Assembly (NCBI RefSeq): GCF_000320405.1
Contig: NZ_KB291647.1
Span: 1-50,853, forward strand
Origin: Clostridium celatum DSM 1785
Lineage (GTDB): Bacteria; Bacillota; Clostridia; Clostridiales; Clostridiaceae
Direction: 5' to 3'
DNA: 50,853 bases
The translations under genes were made by a program, and so were the position numbers. How positions within the stretch are numbered: position 1 is the stretch's first letter; each line of letters starts with the position of its first letter. This document shows, one piece after another, positions 17,146 to 26,867 of this stretch. The notes beneath the pieces were generated by a model, which saw only the letters and a list, made by a program, of their open reading frames with translations, had not been told where the DNA came from and made no database searches.

Positions 17146-18507
17146 TTAGCTATTATAAGTTTCTTTATCTAAAGAGTTTTCAGAATTAGCAACAACTACA
17201 GCTGTAGCAGAATCTCCAATTACATTTAAGCAAGTAATTAACATGTCTATAGGTCTATTTATAGCAATTATAAGTGAATAAGCTATAAGAGTAGCTTCGT
17301 TGTTGTATCCCATTCCTGTTAAAACTGTAAATAGAATTATTGAAGAAGAACCAGGAGCAGATGGAGTACCTATAGAAGCTATTAAAGCTAATATTGCAAT
17401 TAAAATTACATTTTGAATAGTAAGATTATATCCAGAGCTTGCTGCTATAAAAATAGCTGCTATTACTTGCATTATTGCGGTACCATTCATGTTTATTGTC
17501 ATTCCCAAAGGTAAAACAAAAGATGCAATATCTTTATCAACGCCAAGTTCATCAACAGTTGTTTTTTCATTTAAGGATAAAGCTGCAGATGAAGCGGCAG
17601 CTGAAAATCCTAAAAGAGCAACTTTAGCAATTTTTTTCATGAAAATAATAGGGTTTAACTTTGTATTTAAATAAACAAATAGTGGATAAGCAATCACTAA
17701 AAATATTATTGAAGCTATTGCGACTACAAGCATATAAGCTAATGCTGGTTTTAAATGATCTATGCCATATACAGCAAATGTTCTTGTAATTAACACAAAA
17801 ACTGCAATTGGACTAAATTTAGTTATTATAAATCCTAAAAATACGCTGATTATATTATTTATATCAATAAGTAAGTTCTTTAACACTAAAATCTTTTCAT
17901 CTAGAGCATTAATACATAAACCAATAACTACAGCTAAAAATACTATAGATAATACCATTGAGTTATTTGACATAACACTAGTTATGTTGTTTGGAACAGC
18001 ATTAAGTATTACAAGTAGTGGATTACTTCCACTAGATACAGTTACAGATGTAGTAGTATTAGTAGAAAGGTGGACATTAAAAAATCCAAGTTTATAAGCA
18101 GTAAATCCAAAAACACATGCTGTTGCTAACGCAAATATAGATGTAGTTAAAAATCCTAAAAGTGTTTTTGATGATATTCGTCCAAGTTTTTTTGTATCGC
18201 TAATATGACACATAGCTAAGGCTATAGATGAAAACACCATTGGAATTATAATTAATTGAAGACAATTAATGAATAATTGTCCTAATATATAAAAAATACC
18301 AAAAGCATTTTTCCCTTCTTCAGTAGTTATATCTTGAAATAAAATATTATTAATAATATTCCAAAGTGAAGATTTATCATTAGCTATTAATGATTCTCTT
18401 AATAATATAAAAAGTGTACCGACAATTAAAGCTAGCACCAGAGATAATCCCATTCTTATAGCTAGCTGAGCAGAGTTATTTTTTCCTTTTGTAAAATTAA
18501 ATTTCAT
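17146..18507 (-). CDS. Dicarboxylate/amino acid:cation symporter (DAACS family)
   Basis: A 453-residue membrane carrier that takes up glutamate, aspartate or C4-dicarboxylates, or small neutral amino acids, with Na+ or H+. About eight membrane helices and two re-entrant loops fit the family; the serine-rich loop (GFSAAASSAALSLN), the FVLPLGMTINMNGTAIMQ signature and GTPSAPGSSSIIL are all present. ATG at 18507 follows GGGAG at eight bases; a TTG five codons upstream is rejected. It is a single-gene unit on the minus strand with a TATAAT-like hexamer (complement of 18546-18551) upstream. Substrate preference cannot be fixed from sequence. Confidence 0.9.
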   Translation of the reverse strand: MKFNFTKGKNNSAQLAIRMGLSLVLALIVGTLFILLRESLIANDKSSLWNIINNILFQDITTEEGKNAFGIFYILGQLFINCLQLIIIPMVFSSIALAMCHISDTKKLGRISSKTLLGFLTTSIFALATACVFGFTAYKLGFFNVHLSTNTTTSVTVSSGSNPLLVILNAVPNNITSVMSNNSMVLSIVFLAVVIGLCINALDEKILVLKNLLIDINNIISVFLGFIITKFSPIAVFVLITRTFAVYGIDHLKPALAYMLVVAIASIIFLVIAYPLFVYLNTKLNPIIFMKKIAKVALLGFSAAASSAALSLNEKTTVDELGVDKDIASFVLPLGMTINMNGTAIMQVIAAIFIAASSGYNLTIQNVILIAILALIASIGTPSAPGSSSIILFTVLTGMGYNNEATLIAYSLIIAINRPIDMLITCLNVIGDSATAVVVANSENSLDKETYNS

Positions 18508-18883
18508 AAAATTATCTCCCAAATAAAATATATAAATAAGTTTATATTATAGTTTCATAAGCCAAATTACATATTTATAGTATTAACAGTTTATCAATAA
18601 AAAAGTTATGTAAAGGTTGTAAATTAGCATATTAAAAATTAAGTGTTGAATATTTTATTAATGGAATATAATTATTTAACGCTATGATAAATATATATTA
18701 GAAAAAATAATATGTCAATAATTTAACTATGTAAATATAGTATTGAGATGAATGATTTAAGAAAATAAATTTATAGATAAAAACTATAATATTTATAGAA
18801 AATATCTATAAAAAGCATTACTTATTAAGATGGAAAGGTGATAAAATATATATAATATAGAATTTATAAGGGGGCATATAAAA
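18508..18883. other. Intergenic region between divergent genes
   Basis: No ORF with a ribosome site is visible. It should hold the promoter of the symporter (minus strand) and of the small Cys-rich protein (plus strand). A nested hairpin lies at 18770-18812: TTTATAGATA pairs perfectly with TATCTATAAA and encloses a second CTATA/TATAG stem. AAGTGTTGAATATTT at 18641-18655 nearly repeats AAGTGTTAAATATTT at 19235-19249. Confidence 0.5.
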
Positions 18884-19069
18884 ATGAAATTTAATAAATT
18901 AAATATGGGGCAATACAATATGATGAAGGTAAAAGCAACTCTTAAATGTAGTGTTTGCAACGAGGATTGCAATTATATAGACTATTGGAATGGTAATAAG
19001 TTTTGTTCTACAGAATGCCAAGAAAAATATTATAATTGGATAAAGAAAAACAAAGAATCAATAGCATAA
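18884..19069 (+). CDS. Small cysteine-rich (zinc-ribbon-like) protein
   Basis: A 61-residue protein of unknown function. Five cysteines occur as CSVC, EDC, FCSTEC; the C-x2-C plus C-x3-C pairs could bind one zinc ion in a treble-clef or MYM/FCS-like knuckle (KFCSTECQEKYYNW). The ATG follows AAGGGGG. It is monocistronic, bounded by its own AT-rich promoter region and a terminator-like hairpin. Another in-frame ATG (residue 8) is less well placed. It may be a nucleic-acid or protein adaptor, but nothing in the context says which. Confidence 0.65.
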   Translation: MKFNKLNMGQYNMMKVKATLKCSVCNEDCNYIDYWNGNKFCSTECQEKYYNWIKKNKESIA

Positions 19070-19074
19070 TATAT

Positions 19075-19120
19075 AATGATGAATTAAGATAATATATTAT
19101 CTATAATTCATCATTTTTTT
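19075..19120 (+). terminator. Intrinsic terminator after small Cys-rich gene
   Basis: ATGATGAATTA and TAATTCATCAT form an 11-bp stem closing an AT-rich loop, followed by seven T residues. Confidence 0.72.
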
Positions 19121-19238
19121 ATATTCATAAAAGATAATTATGTAAATTAATTAATATATAGTTTTTATCTATAGATAATGTTGCTAAAATCAATTGGATT
19201 AGTAGAGAATACTAGAATATAATAAAAGTAAATTAAGT

Positions 19239-19252
19239 GTTAAATATTTAAC
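19239..19252. promoter_or_regulatory. Perfect 14-bp palindrome, possible operator
   Basis: GTTAAATATTTAAC is a perfect palindrome about 95 bases before the YdiB-type dehydrogenase start. Its position fits an operator for a dimeric repressor of the quinate/shikimate-type genes. No regulator gene lies next to it. Confidence 0.45.
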
Positions 19253-19345
19253 GTTCATTATTTTGTTAAAAATACTAAGCGAATTAAATGGATTAGGAAT
19301 GGCTTAAGATTTAAGTAAGCTATTTAATATAAAGGAGAGAATACA

Positions 19346-20216
19346 ATGGAAAGACGTATTTCAGGATATACTACATTAATAGGATTATTAGCAACACCAA
19401 TTAAACATACAAGTTCACCAAAGATGCATAATGAAGCATTTAGATATTTAGGTTTAGATTATGCTTATCTTGCATTTGAAGTTGGAAATGAAGGATTAGA
19501 AGATGCAGTAAAAGGATTAAAAGCAATGCAAGCTAGAGGTTGCAATGTATCAATGCCAAATAAAACTGTTATTCATAAATATTTAGATAAATTAACTCCA
19601 GCAGCAGAACTTGCAGGAGCTGTAAATACAGTTATAAATGATGATGGTGTTTTAACTGGACACATTACTGATGGTGTTGGTTACATGAGATCATTAAGCG
19701 ATGCTGGATTTGATATTATTGGTAAGAAAATGACTATAGTTGGAGCTGGTGGAGCAGCTACAGCAATTTGTATCCAAGCAGCATTAGATGGAGTAGCTGA
19801 ACTTTCAATATTCAATCAAGACGCTGAATTTTTTGAAAGATCAGAAGAAACAGTTAAGAAGGATAAATGAAAAAACTAACTGTAAGGCTAAGTTATTTAG
19901 ATTAGAAGATAAAGATGCATTAAGAGCAGAAATTGCTGACTCTGCAATATTCACAAATGGTACAGGAATGGGTATGAAGCCATACGTTGGTCAAACATAC
20001 ATAGAAAAGGATATGCTAAGGCCAGATCTTATAGTAAGTGACGTTGTATATCAACCAGCAAAAACTAGATTATTAGAATTAGCAGAAGAAGTTGGATGTC
20101 CAACAATCAATGGATTAGGAATGATGTTATTCCAAGGTGCAGAAGCATTTAAATGCTGGACTGGACAAGAAATGCCAATAGAACACATGAAAGAATTCTT
20201 ATTTGGAGATAAGTAA
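19346..20216 (+). pseudogene. ydiB: Quinate/shikimate dehydrogenase, YdiB type (single-base frameshift)
   Basis: NAD(P)-dependent oxidation or reduction between quinate or shikimate and their 3-dehydro forms. It resembles E. coli YdiB more than biosynthetic Aro[26 protein letters not shown] with catalytic Lys, [22 protein letters not shown], then FTNGTGMGMKPY and GLGMMLFQGAEAF. The frame breaks at 19861-19862: AAGAAGGATAAATG has one G too many; AAGAAGATAAATG would read [15 protein letters not shown]. The repaired protein is 289 residues, the YdiB length. AAGGAGAG precedes the ATG. The gene lies with a dehydroquinate dehydratase and an ene-reductase-like flavoenzyme, suggesting a catabolic or reductive role. 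Confidence 0.88.
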
Positions 20217-20338
20217 GCTTCCAAATTTAAATTTTGAAAAGTGAACGTATGCCTATGATTAGCAGGCGTAGGTATTTCATTAAAAAAATAATACGAAAAA
20301 ATATAGTGGTGCACAGTTGCATCTAGGAGGAAATAAAA

Positions 20339-20785
20339 ATGAAATTCATGGTAATAAATGGACCAAACATAAACATGATAGGTGTTAGAGAAAAAGGAAT
20401 ATATGGATCAAAGAGCTTTACTGAGATTTGTGAATATATAAAAGAAGAAGGCGAAAAGAGAGGACACGAAGTTACTCTACTTCAAAGCAACTGTGAAGGA
20501 ACTATGATAGATTTCTTACAAAGAGCATACTTTGAAAAGTTTGATGGGGTTATAATAAATCCAGGAGCATATACTCACTATAGCATAGCTTTACATGATG
20601 CAATTAAAGGAAATACAGGAATTCCAACAGTTGAAGTTCATATTTCTAATGTACATGCTAGAGAAGAATTCAGAAAAGAGTCTAAAACAGCTCCAGCTTG
20701 TATCGGACAAATGTGTGGATTCGGTGAAAAAGGTTATGTTTTAGCTATGGAGGCTCTAGAAGATTATATTACTAGAAATAAGTAA
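20339..20785 (+). CDS. aroQ: 3-dehydroquinate dehydratase, type II
   Basis: Interconverts 3-dehydroquinate and 3-dehydroshikimate by the type II mechanism. The 148-residue length and the motifs MVINGPNINMIGVRE with catalytic Tyr in GIYG, LQSNCEGTMIDFLQ, INPGAYTHYSIALHDAI and VEVHISNVHAREEFR are typical. AGGAGG lies before the ATG. It is the only dehydroquinate dehydratase in the window and could also serve the nine-gene aromatic operon, which lacks this step. It follows the YdiB-type gene after 122 bases containing an imperfect hairpin (about 20243-20273) and is closed by a terminator. Confidence 0.95.
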   Translation: MKFMVINGPNINMIGVREKGIYGSKSFTEICEYIKEEGEKRGHEVTLLQSNCEGTMIDFLQRAYFEKFDGVIINPGAYTHYSIALHDAIKGNTGIPTVEVHISNVHAREEFRKESKTAPACIGQMCGFGEKGYVLAMEALEDYITRNK

Positions 20786-20795
20786 GAATTTAGCA

Positions 20796-20828
20796 AAAAT
20801 GGCTGTTGCAATATGCGCAGCCTTTTTT
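20796..20828 (+). terminator. Intrinsic terminator after aroQ
   Basis: GGCTGTTGCA and TGCGCAGCC form a nine-pair stem with one bulge and an ATA loop, followed by TTTTTT. Confidence 0.8.
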
Positions 20829-20978
20829 ATTTGATTTAAATTGATAGATTAAATCTATAGAAAAAGCTAAAAACATTCATTAGATTTATAGCTTTTGTGG
20901 GGTTATACTTATTTAAGTAATAGTATGAAAGCAAAAGTTAAAACTTTATCAATATATAATTTATTAGGAGAATGTAGG

Positions 20979-22982
20979 ATGAATAAGTATAAAAACATAT
21001 TTACACCATTAACAATAAAGAATATGACTATTAGAAATAGAGTTGCTATGCCTCCAATGGGAACAAATTACGGCGGAGCTATGGGTGATTTCACTGAAGA
21101 ACATGTTCAATATTATGAAAAGAGAGCTAAAGGTGGCATTGGTTTAATAATAGTAGAAAATGCTTGCGTTGATTTCCCAGTTGGTTCAAATGGAACAACT
21201 CAAATTAGATTAGATCATGATAGATATATGCCAAACCTATTTAGATTAACAGAAAGATTACATAGACATGGTGCTTGTGTTGCAATTCAAATAAATCACT
21301 CTGGAGCATCAGCAGTACCAGGAAGAATTGAAGGAAATACTCCAGTATCTTCTTCAAATATACCATCAAAAACAGGTGGAGCTATTCCAAGACCATTAAC
21401 AGTAGAAGAAATATATGCAATTGCTGATAAGTATGCAGATGCGGCAAGAAGAGCTCAAATGGCTGGATTTGATGCAGTTGAAATTCATGGAGGACACTCT
21501 TACTTATTATGTCAATTCTTATCACCTTTATATAATAAGAGAACTGATGAGTTTGGTGGAAGTTTAGAAAACAGAGTAAGATTCCCTAAATTAGTATTAG
21601 AAAAAGTTAGAGCTGCAGTAGGACCAATGTTCCCAATAAGCTTTAGATTTAGTGCTGATGAATTTATGGAAGGTGGAAATACATTAGAAGATACATTAGA
21701 AATGATGGAGTACCTTGTTGATGAAATTGATATATTAAATGTATCAGCCGCAGTTAACGATACACTTCAATATCAAATAGATGCTAACTATTTAAAAGAT
21801 GGATGGCGTTCATACATGGCAAAAGCTTTCAAAGAAAAGTTTAACAAGCCAGTTATAACATCAGGAAACATTAGAAATCCTGAAGTTGCTGAAAGAATAT
21901 TATCAGAAGGACATGCTGATTTATTAGCAATGGGACGTGGACTTATAGCTGATCCAGAATGGGTTAACAAAGTTAGAAGTGGAAGAGAAGATGAATTAAG
22001 AAAATGTATATCTTGTAACATTGGATGTGCTGGTCATAGAATTGGAATAAATAGACCAGTAAGATGTACAATAAATCCAGAAGTTATCTTAGGAGAAGAA
22101 GCTCATACTTCTATGAAAGTAAACAAGCCAGTTAATGTTGTTGTTATTGGTGGAGGAACTGCAGGATTAGAAGCTGCTTGTACAGCTGCTGAAGTAGGAT
22201 GTACAACATTCTTATTTGAAGCTAAACCTTACTTAGGTGGATTAGCTAGAGAAATAGCTAAATTACCAGCTAAAGATAGAATTAATGATTTCCCAAATTA
22301 CTTAATTAACAGAGCTAAGAAGTTAAGAAATCTTTATATATTTACAAATACTACTGCTACAATTGAAGCAATAGAAAACTTAAAACCAGATGTAGTTGTT
22401 AATGCTACAGGATCAACTCCATTATTACCTCCAATTACAGGATTACATGATAGAGTTGATAAAGAAGATTCAAAAGTATTATCAATCTTTGGATTAATAA
22501 ATAATATTGAAAAGTTCAATGAAATGGACTTAGAAGGAAAGAAAATAGGAGTTATCGGTGGAGGAGCTGTTGGACTAGATGTAGTTGAATACTTCGCTCA
22601 CAAAGGTGCTCACGTTACTATAGTTGAAAGAATGCCAGCTGTAGGAAATGGAATGGATATAATAACTAAGCTTGATTTTATGACTATGCTTAAGAAGAAA
22701 GAAGTAGATGTAAGAATTGAAACTTCATTATTAGAAATTAAAGATAGTAGCTTTATAGTTAATAAAGATGGGCAAGATGAAGAAATCAACTTTGATTATG
22801 GATTTGTATGTTTAGGAATGAGAGCATACTCACCATTAATGACTTCTCTTCAAGAAAACTTTGCTGGAACTAATGTTGAAGTTGTTAATATTGGTGATAG
22901 TGTTAGAGCTAGAAGAATTATTGAAGGTGTTGAAGAAGGTAGACATATCACTGATACACTTAAGAGAATTGGAGCTTTATAA
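20979..22982 (+). CDS. NADH:flavin oxidoreductase / 2,4-dienoyl-CoA reductase-like enzyme
   Basis: A 667-residue ene-reductase with an old-yellow-enzyme FMN barrel (residues 1 to about 340), a Cys cluster for a 4Fe-4S centre (CISCNIGCAGHR, with a later Cys) and a C-terminal FAD/NAD domain (VVVIGGGTAGLEAA, IGVIGGGAVGLDVVEY). Such enzymes reduce conjugated C=C bonds in dienoyl-CoAs, aryl acrylates or cyclic enones. ATG at 20979 lies eight bases after AGGAG; upstream in-frame starts lack a site. An inverted repeat ATAGATT-A-AATCTAT (20844-20858) and an AAAAGCTA/TAGCTTTT stem precede it. Its position after ydiB-aroQ suggests a cyclohexene-type substrate derived from shikimate, but this is inferred. 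Confidence 0.9.
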   Translation: MNKYKNIFTPLTIKNMTIRNRVAMPPMGTNYGGAMGDFTEEHVQYYEKRAKGGIGLIIVENACVDFPVGSNGTTQIRLDHDRYMPNLFRLTERLHRHGACVAIQINHSGASAVPGRIEGNTPVSSSNIPSKTGGAIPRPLTVEEIYAIADKYADAARRAQMAGFDAVEIHGGHSYLLCQFLSPLYNKRTDEFGGSLENRVRFPKLVLEKVRAAVGPMFPISFRFSADEFMEGGNTLEDTLEMMEYLVDEIDILNVSAAVNDTLQYQIDANYLKDGWRSYMAKAFKEKFNKPVITSGNIRNPEVAERILSEGHADLLAMGRGLIADPEWVNKVRSGREDELRKCISCNIGCAGHRIGINRPVRCTINPEVILGEEAHTSMKVNKPVNVVVIGGGTAGLEAACTAAEVGCTTFLFEAKPYLGGLAREIAKLPAKDRINDFPNYLINRAKKLRNLYIFTNTTATIEAIENLKPDVVVNATGSTPLLPPITGLHDRVDKEDSKVLSIFGLINNIEKFNEMDLEGKKIGVIGGGAVGLDVVEYFAHKGAHVTIVERMPAVGNGMDIITKLDFMTMLKKKEVDVRIETSLLEIKDSSFIVNKDGQDEEINFDYGFVCLGMRAYSPLMTSLQENFAGTNVEVVNIGDSVRARRIIEGVEEGRHITDTLKRIGAL

Positions 22983-23017
22983 TATAGAGTTAATATAATA
23001 TAAATATAAATACACCC

Positions 23018-23050
23018 AACCCAGTTGAGAAATCATCTGGGTTATTTTTT
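23018..23050 (+). terminator. Intrinsic terminator after ene-reductase gene
   Basis: AACCCAG (23018-23024) pairs with CTGGGTT (23037-23043), followed by ATTTTTT. Confidence 0.8.
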
Positions 23051-23433
23051 ATTAAAATATGTTGAAATACTAATAAAACTTAAAGAATAATAGCGTAAAC
23101 AAGAGATTAATAATTTAGAAGCATAGATATCATGAAGCTTTAAATGATCTTATATTTTTGATTGCTTTTTGAAGGATCTTATATATTTACAAGGATTAGG
23201 TGTGAAAAGTCTAATATATTTAAGAATAATAAGGTTTTATTGAAAGCATAGTTCATGAGAAATTAAATTTTTGAATAAATTAAATATAATTTTAGATATA
23301 TAAAAAAGATACCATAAAATTAACAGTATAATAAAAAAATGTATATATTGTTGAAAAATAATGTATTTACTATATAATATAACAGGGTATATTTTAACAT
23401 ATAATAGGGATATAAGAATGAGGTAGTAAAGAA
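23051..23433 (+). other. Long AT-rich intergenic region with kinase promoter
   Basis: No ORF with a ribosome site was found on either strand. Near its end a sigma-A promoter is visible: TTGAAA (23351-23356), a 16-base spacer and TATAAT (23373-23378), with GAGGT before the kinase ATG. The rest is simple AT-rich DNA. Confidence 0.6.
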
Positions 23434-26400
23434 ATGAAATCAAAATCGATAATAATTATAGTGTTAATATGTATTTTAATGAATATTTTAACTTTTAAAA
23501 ATGTATCAGCAAGTATATTATTAGCAGAGCAGTTTGAAAAGTTATCTATTTATGAAGGAATTTCCAATGAATATATAACATCAATTTTTCAAGATAGTAA
23601 AGGATATATGTGGATAGGAACAGCAGATGGGCTCAATAGATATGATGGTAAAAATGTGAAGACATATAATGCAGATGTTAATAGAAAAGATTCTTTAAGT
23701 TCAACATACATAAATGCCATAGAAGAAGATGATAGGGGAAACATATGGATTGGAACGAACTATGGTTTAGATATTTTAATAAATAATACTTTTGAAGTGA
23801 TAAGATTGAAAGATTATACTATCGAGAATTATAGTTTAGGTGAATTAGAAATTACAGATATATTAAAGAGCAACTATGAAGAAAATATTATGTGGGTTGG
23901 TACTTCAAATGGATTAATAAAAATAAATATTGAAACTTATGAAGTAGAAGAGTTTTTTTATGATAAAAATGATAGTGACTCATTAACTAATTCATATATA
24001 ACTTGCTTAAAAGAAGATAAATATAAGAGACTATGGGTGGGAACAAAAAATGGTATAAATATTTTAGATGAAAATTCTAAAGTTATATATACTCAAACTC
24101 AAATAGACAACAATAAATTATTTGTTCATGATATAGAAAGTGATAGTTTTGATTATATGTGGGTTTCCACTAAAGAGGGAATTATTATATATGATATTAA
24201 TAGTACTGAATCAAAACAGATACTAATTTTATCAAATGAAGGTTTAAAAACATATAATTTAAATGAAGATGGGATGGACAAGATTTTAGATGAGAAAAAT
24301 AAAGATATAAAAATATATAATAATAATTTTATTATGAGTGATAGTAAAGATAATATATGGATATCTAGCAGTGAGGGAATAAAGGTATACATTAAGGGTA
24401 CATCAAAGATAACAGAGATTAAGAGAGATGAAAATAATCTTAATTCTATTTCAAGTAATATTATAACGTGTTTTTATGAAGATAATAATGGAGTAATATG
24501 GGTTGGAACTGATAGAGGGATAAATATATTAAATGAAAATAGACAATTTAATTCTTCAATGACTAGTATAGGAAGTGATAAAGCGATATATGATAAGGAT
24601 ATAGTATCTATTGTCCAACATAATGAGTATGTTTGGATAGCTACTAAATTTGATGGAGTATATATATATAATGAAGATGGAATATTAATTAGGCATTTAA
24701 ATACATATGATAATGAACTGGGTTTTAGTAACAGGTATGTAAAAAAGATGTTTAGTATAAATAATCAATTTATTATTATTACAACTAATAAAAATTTAGT
24801 AGCAATTGATACAAAGAATTATACATATACCAATGATGTATATGAACAAGCTTATTACTCAGAATTAAATTATTTATATAATGATGGGAAAGAAATATGG
24901 ACAGCTACAGAAGATAACTTTTATTCCTATAATTTAAGTTCTGGAGAAGAAACATATTATAGTTATAAACTAAAAGAATTTAATATAAATCCAGGTCATA
25001 TAAAGTATATTATAGAAGATTATAGAGATGAAAATATACTTTGGTTAGGGGGAAGTGATACCGGGATAGTTAAATATAGTAAAAAACATGGCGTTATTAA
25101 GCAATATCTTAATGATTCTTCAGATGAAAAATCATTAATTAGTAATAAGGTTAATTGTATTACTTTTGATAACTTTGGAGATTTATGGGTAGGTACTAAT
25201 ATGGGCTTAAGTAAATTGGATATAGAATCAGATGAATTTACTTCATATACCATAGTAGAAGGTTTAACTAATAATTTTGTAAATTCAATATTATTAGATG
25301 AAGGCGGTAACCTTTGGATAAGTACAAATAATGGATTAAATAAGTTTAATATAGAAACGAAAGATATAGTAAATTTTACAGAGACAGATGGAGTGTATGG
25401 AAGCCAATTTAATGTAAACTCTAGTCTTATTTGTAGAGATGGAACTATGATGTTTGGAAACACAAAAGGTGTTGTATACTTTAAGCCAAATGAAATAGTC
25501 GAACCGGAAAAAGCTGATGATAAGGTTGTAATTGGTGATATTTTAATTGGAAAAGAAAAAGCCATTTATGATGGTAATGAGTTAATTTTAGAGTATGATG
25601 ATAAAGATTTATCTATTGATTATTTTTTACCTAATTATAGGACTTTAGATAATATAACTTATGAATATATGATTGAAGGTATTGATTCAGATTGGGTATA
25701 TGTAGACGATAATAATAATTTATCTATTAAGATTTTAAAGCCAGGTAAATATACGCTAAAAATAAGAGCTAGAGATGGACATGGTAATTTAACAGATGAA
25801 GCACATATGAATATAAGGGTTAAAAATCCAATTTGGAAGAGCCCTTTAGCTTGTATAATATATGTTTTAATAATATGTGCAATAGTACTATATATATTAA
25901 ATTATGTTAAGATATTAAGAAAGTTAGTAAATCAAAAAACAATGAAATTAAATGCCCAATTAGAAGAGAATAAAAGATTAAGTGAAGAAATAATAGATAA
26001 TGAAAGATTTAAAAATAATTATTTTGTAAATTTATCACATGAGCTTAGAACACCAATAAATGTTATATCATCAACAATACAACTAGAAAGAGCTTTGAGC
26101 AAGGAAGGAAGTATAAGTAAAGAAAAATCAAATAGATATATGAATATTATAAGTAAAAACTGAGATAGTTTATTAAAAATAATAAATGATATTATAGATA
26201 GCTCAAAGATAGAAACAGGTCATTATAAAATTAATAAGCAAAACAATGATATAGTTTATATAGTGGAAGAGGCTGCTCTTAGTATGAGTAAATATATTGA
26301 AGAAAAGGGGTTAACCCTTATAATTGATCCGGATATAGAAGAAAAGATAATTTCTTGTGATGCAACTGAAGTTGAAAGATGTGTAATTAACTTGATAGGA

Positions 26401-26703
26401 AATGCAGTTAAGTTTACTCCGGAAGGTGGAGAAATTCATGTATATATTAAGGTGATTAATGAAAAGGTTGAGATTACTGTAGAGGATACAGGTATAGGAA
26501 TATCAAAGGAAGATCAAGAATTTATATTTAAAAGGTTCTCACAAGTAGAAGGAACTAATGCTACAAAGGTAAGTAGTAGTGGAATTGGACTTACACTTGT
26601 TAAGCATATAGTAGAGCTTCATAATGGATATGTTAAGCTGGAAAGTGAAATTAATAAAGGAAGTAAATTTACAATAGTGTTATCAGGCGGATTAGTAAAT
26701 TAA
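23434..26703 (+). pseudogene. Periplasmic-propeller sensor histidine kinase (in-frame TGA)
   Basis: Membrane sensor kinase with a signal-like N-terminus (about 1-27), at least a dozen two-component-regulator propeller repeats (WIGTADGLNRYDG, WVGTKNGINIL, WVGTNMGLSKL, WISTNNGLNKF and others) to about residue 690, a Y_Y_Y domain (DSDWVYVDD), a membrane helix near residues 808-828, the HisKA helix with NLSHELRTP (His869), and a HATPase (NLIGNAVKFTP, DTGIGIS, GIGLTLVKHIV). Codon 910 is TGA (26161-26163) in the same frame, where related kinases usually have Cys in the I-I-x-x-N-C segment. Without it the protein is 1,089 residues. No response regulator lies beside it and the ligand is unknown. Confidence 0.82.
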
Positions 26704-26764
26704 GAATAGAAGATTATATTAAATAACGGAAAATTTTACAATATTATTGTAATTTAAACTTTAT

Positions 26765-26798
26765 AGCCATGTAGAAGATATTTCTACATGGTTTTTTT
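26765..26798 (+). terminator. Intrinsic terminator, CCATGTAG type
   Basis: CCATGTAGAA (26767-26776) pairs with TTCTACATGG (26782-26791), followed by seven T residues. Similar hairpins occur at 42042-42077 and 50794-50830. Confidence 0.9.
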
Positions 26799-26867
26799 AT
26801 AAAAACTATTACGGAATATGGTGTTTATAAAATTCTAACAATGGAATACTAATATTGAGGTGAGTTT

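Noticed and set aside
20895..20978. N-terminal extension of the ene-reductase from an upstream ATG.
   Set aside because: The extra 28 residues precede the strong AGGAG site and do not resemble the family start, which begins at MNKYKNIFTPLTIKN.
26161..26230. Selenocysteine at the kinase TGA.
   Set aside because: No convincing bacterial SECIS-like hairpin follows directly, and kinases of this kind do not use selenocysteine; a changed Cys codon is simpler.
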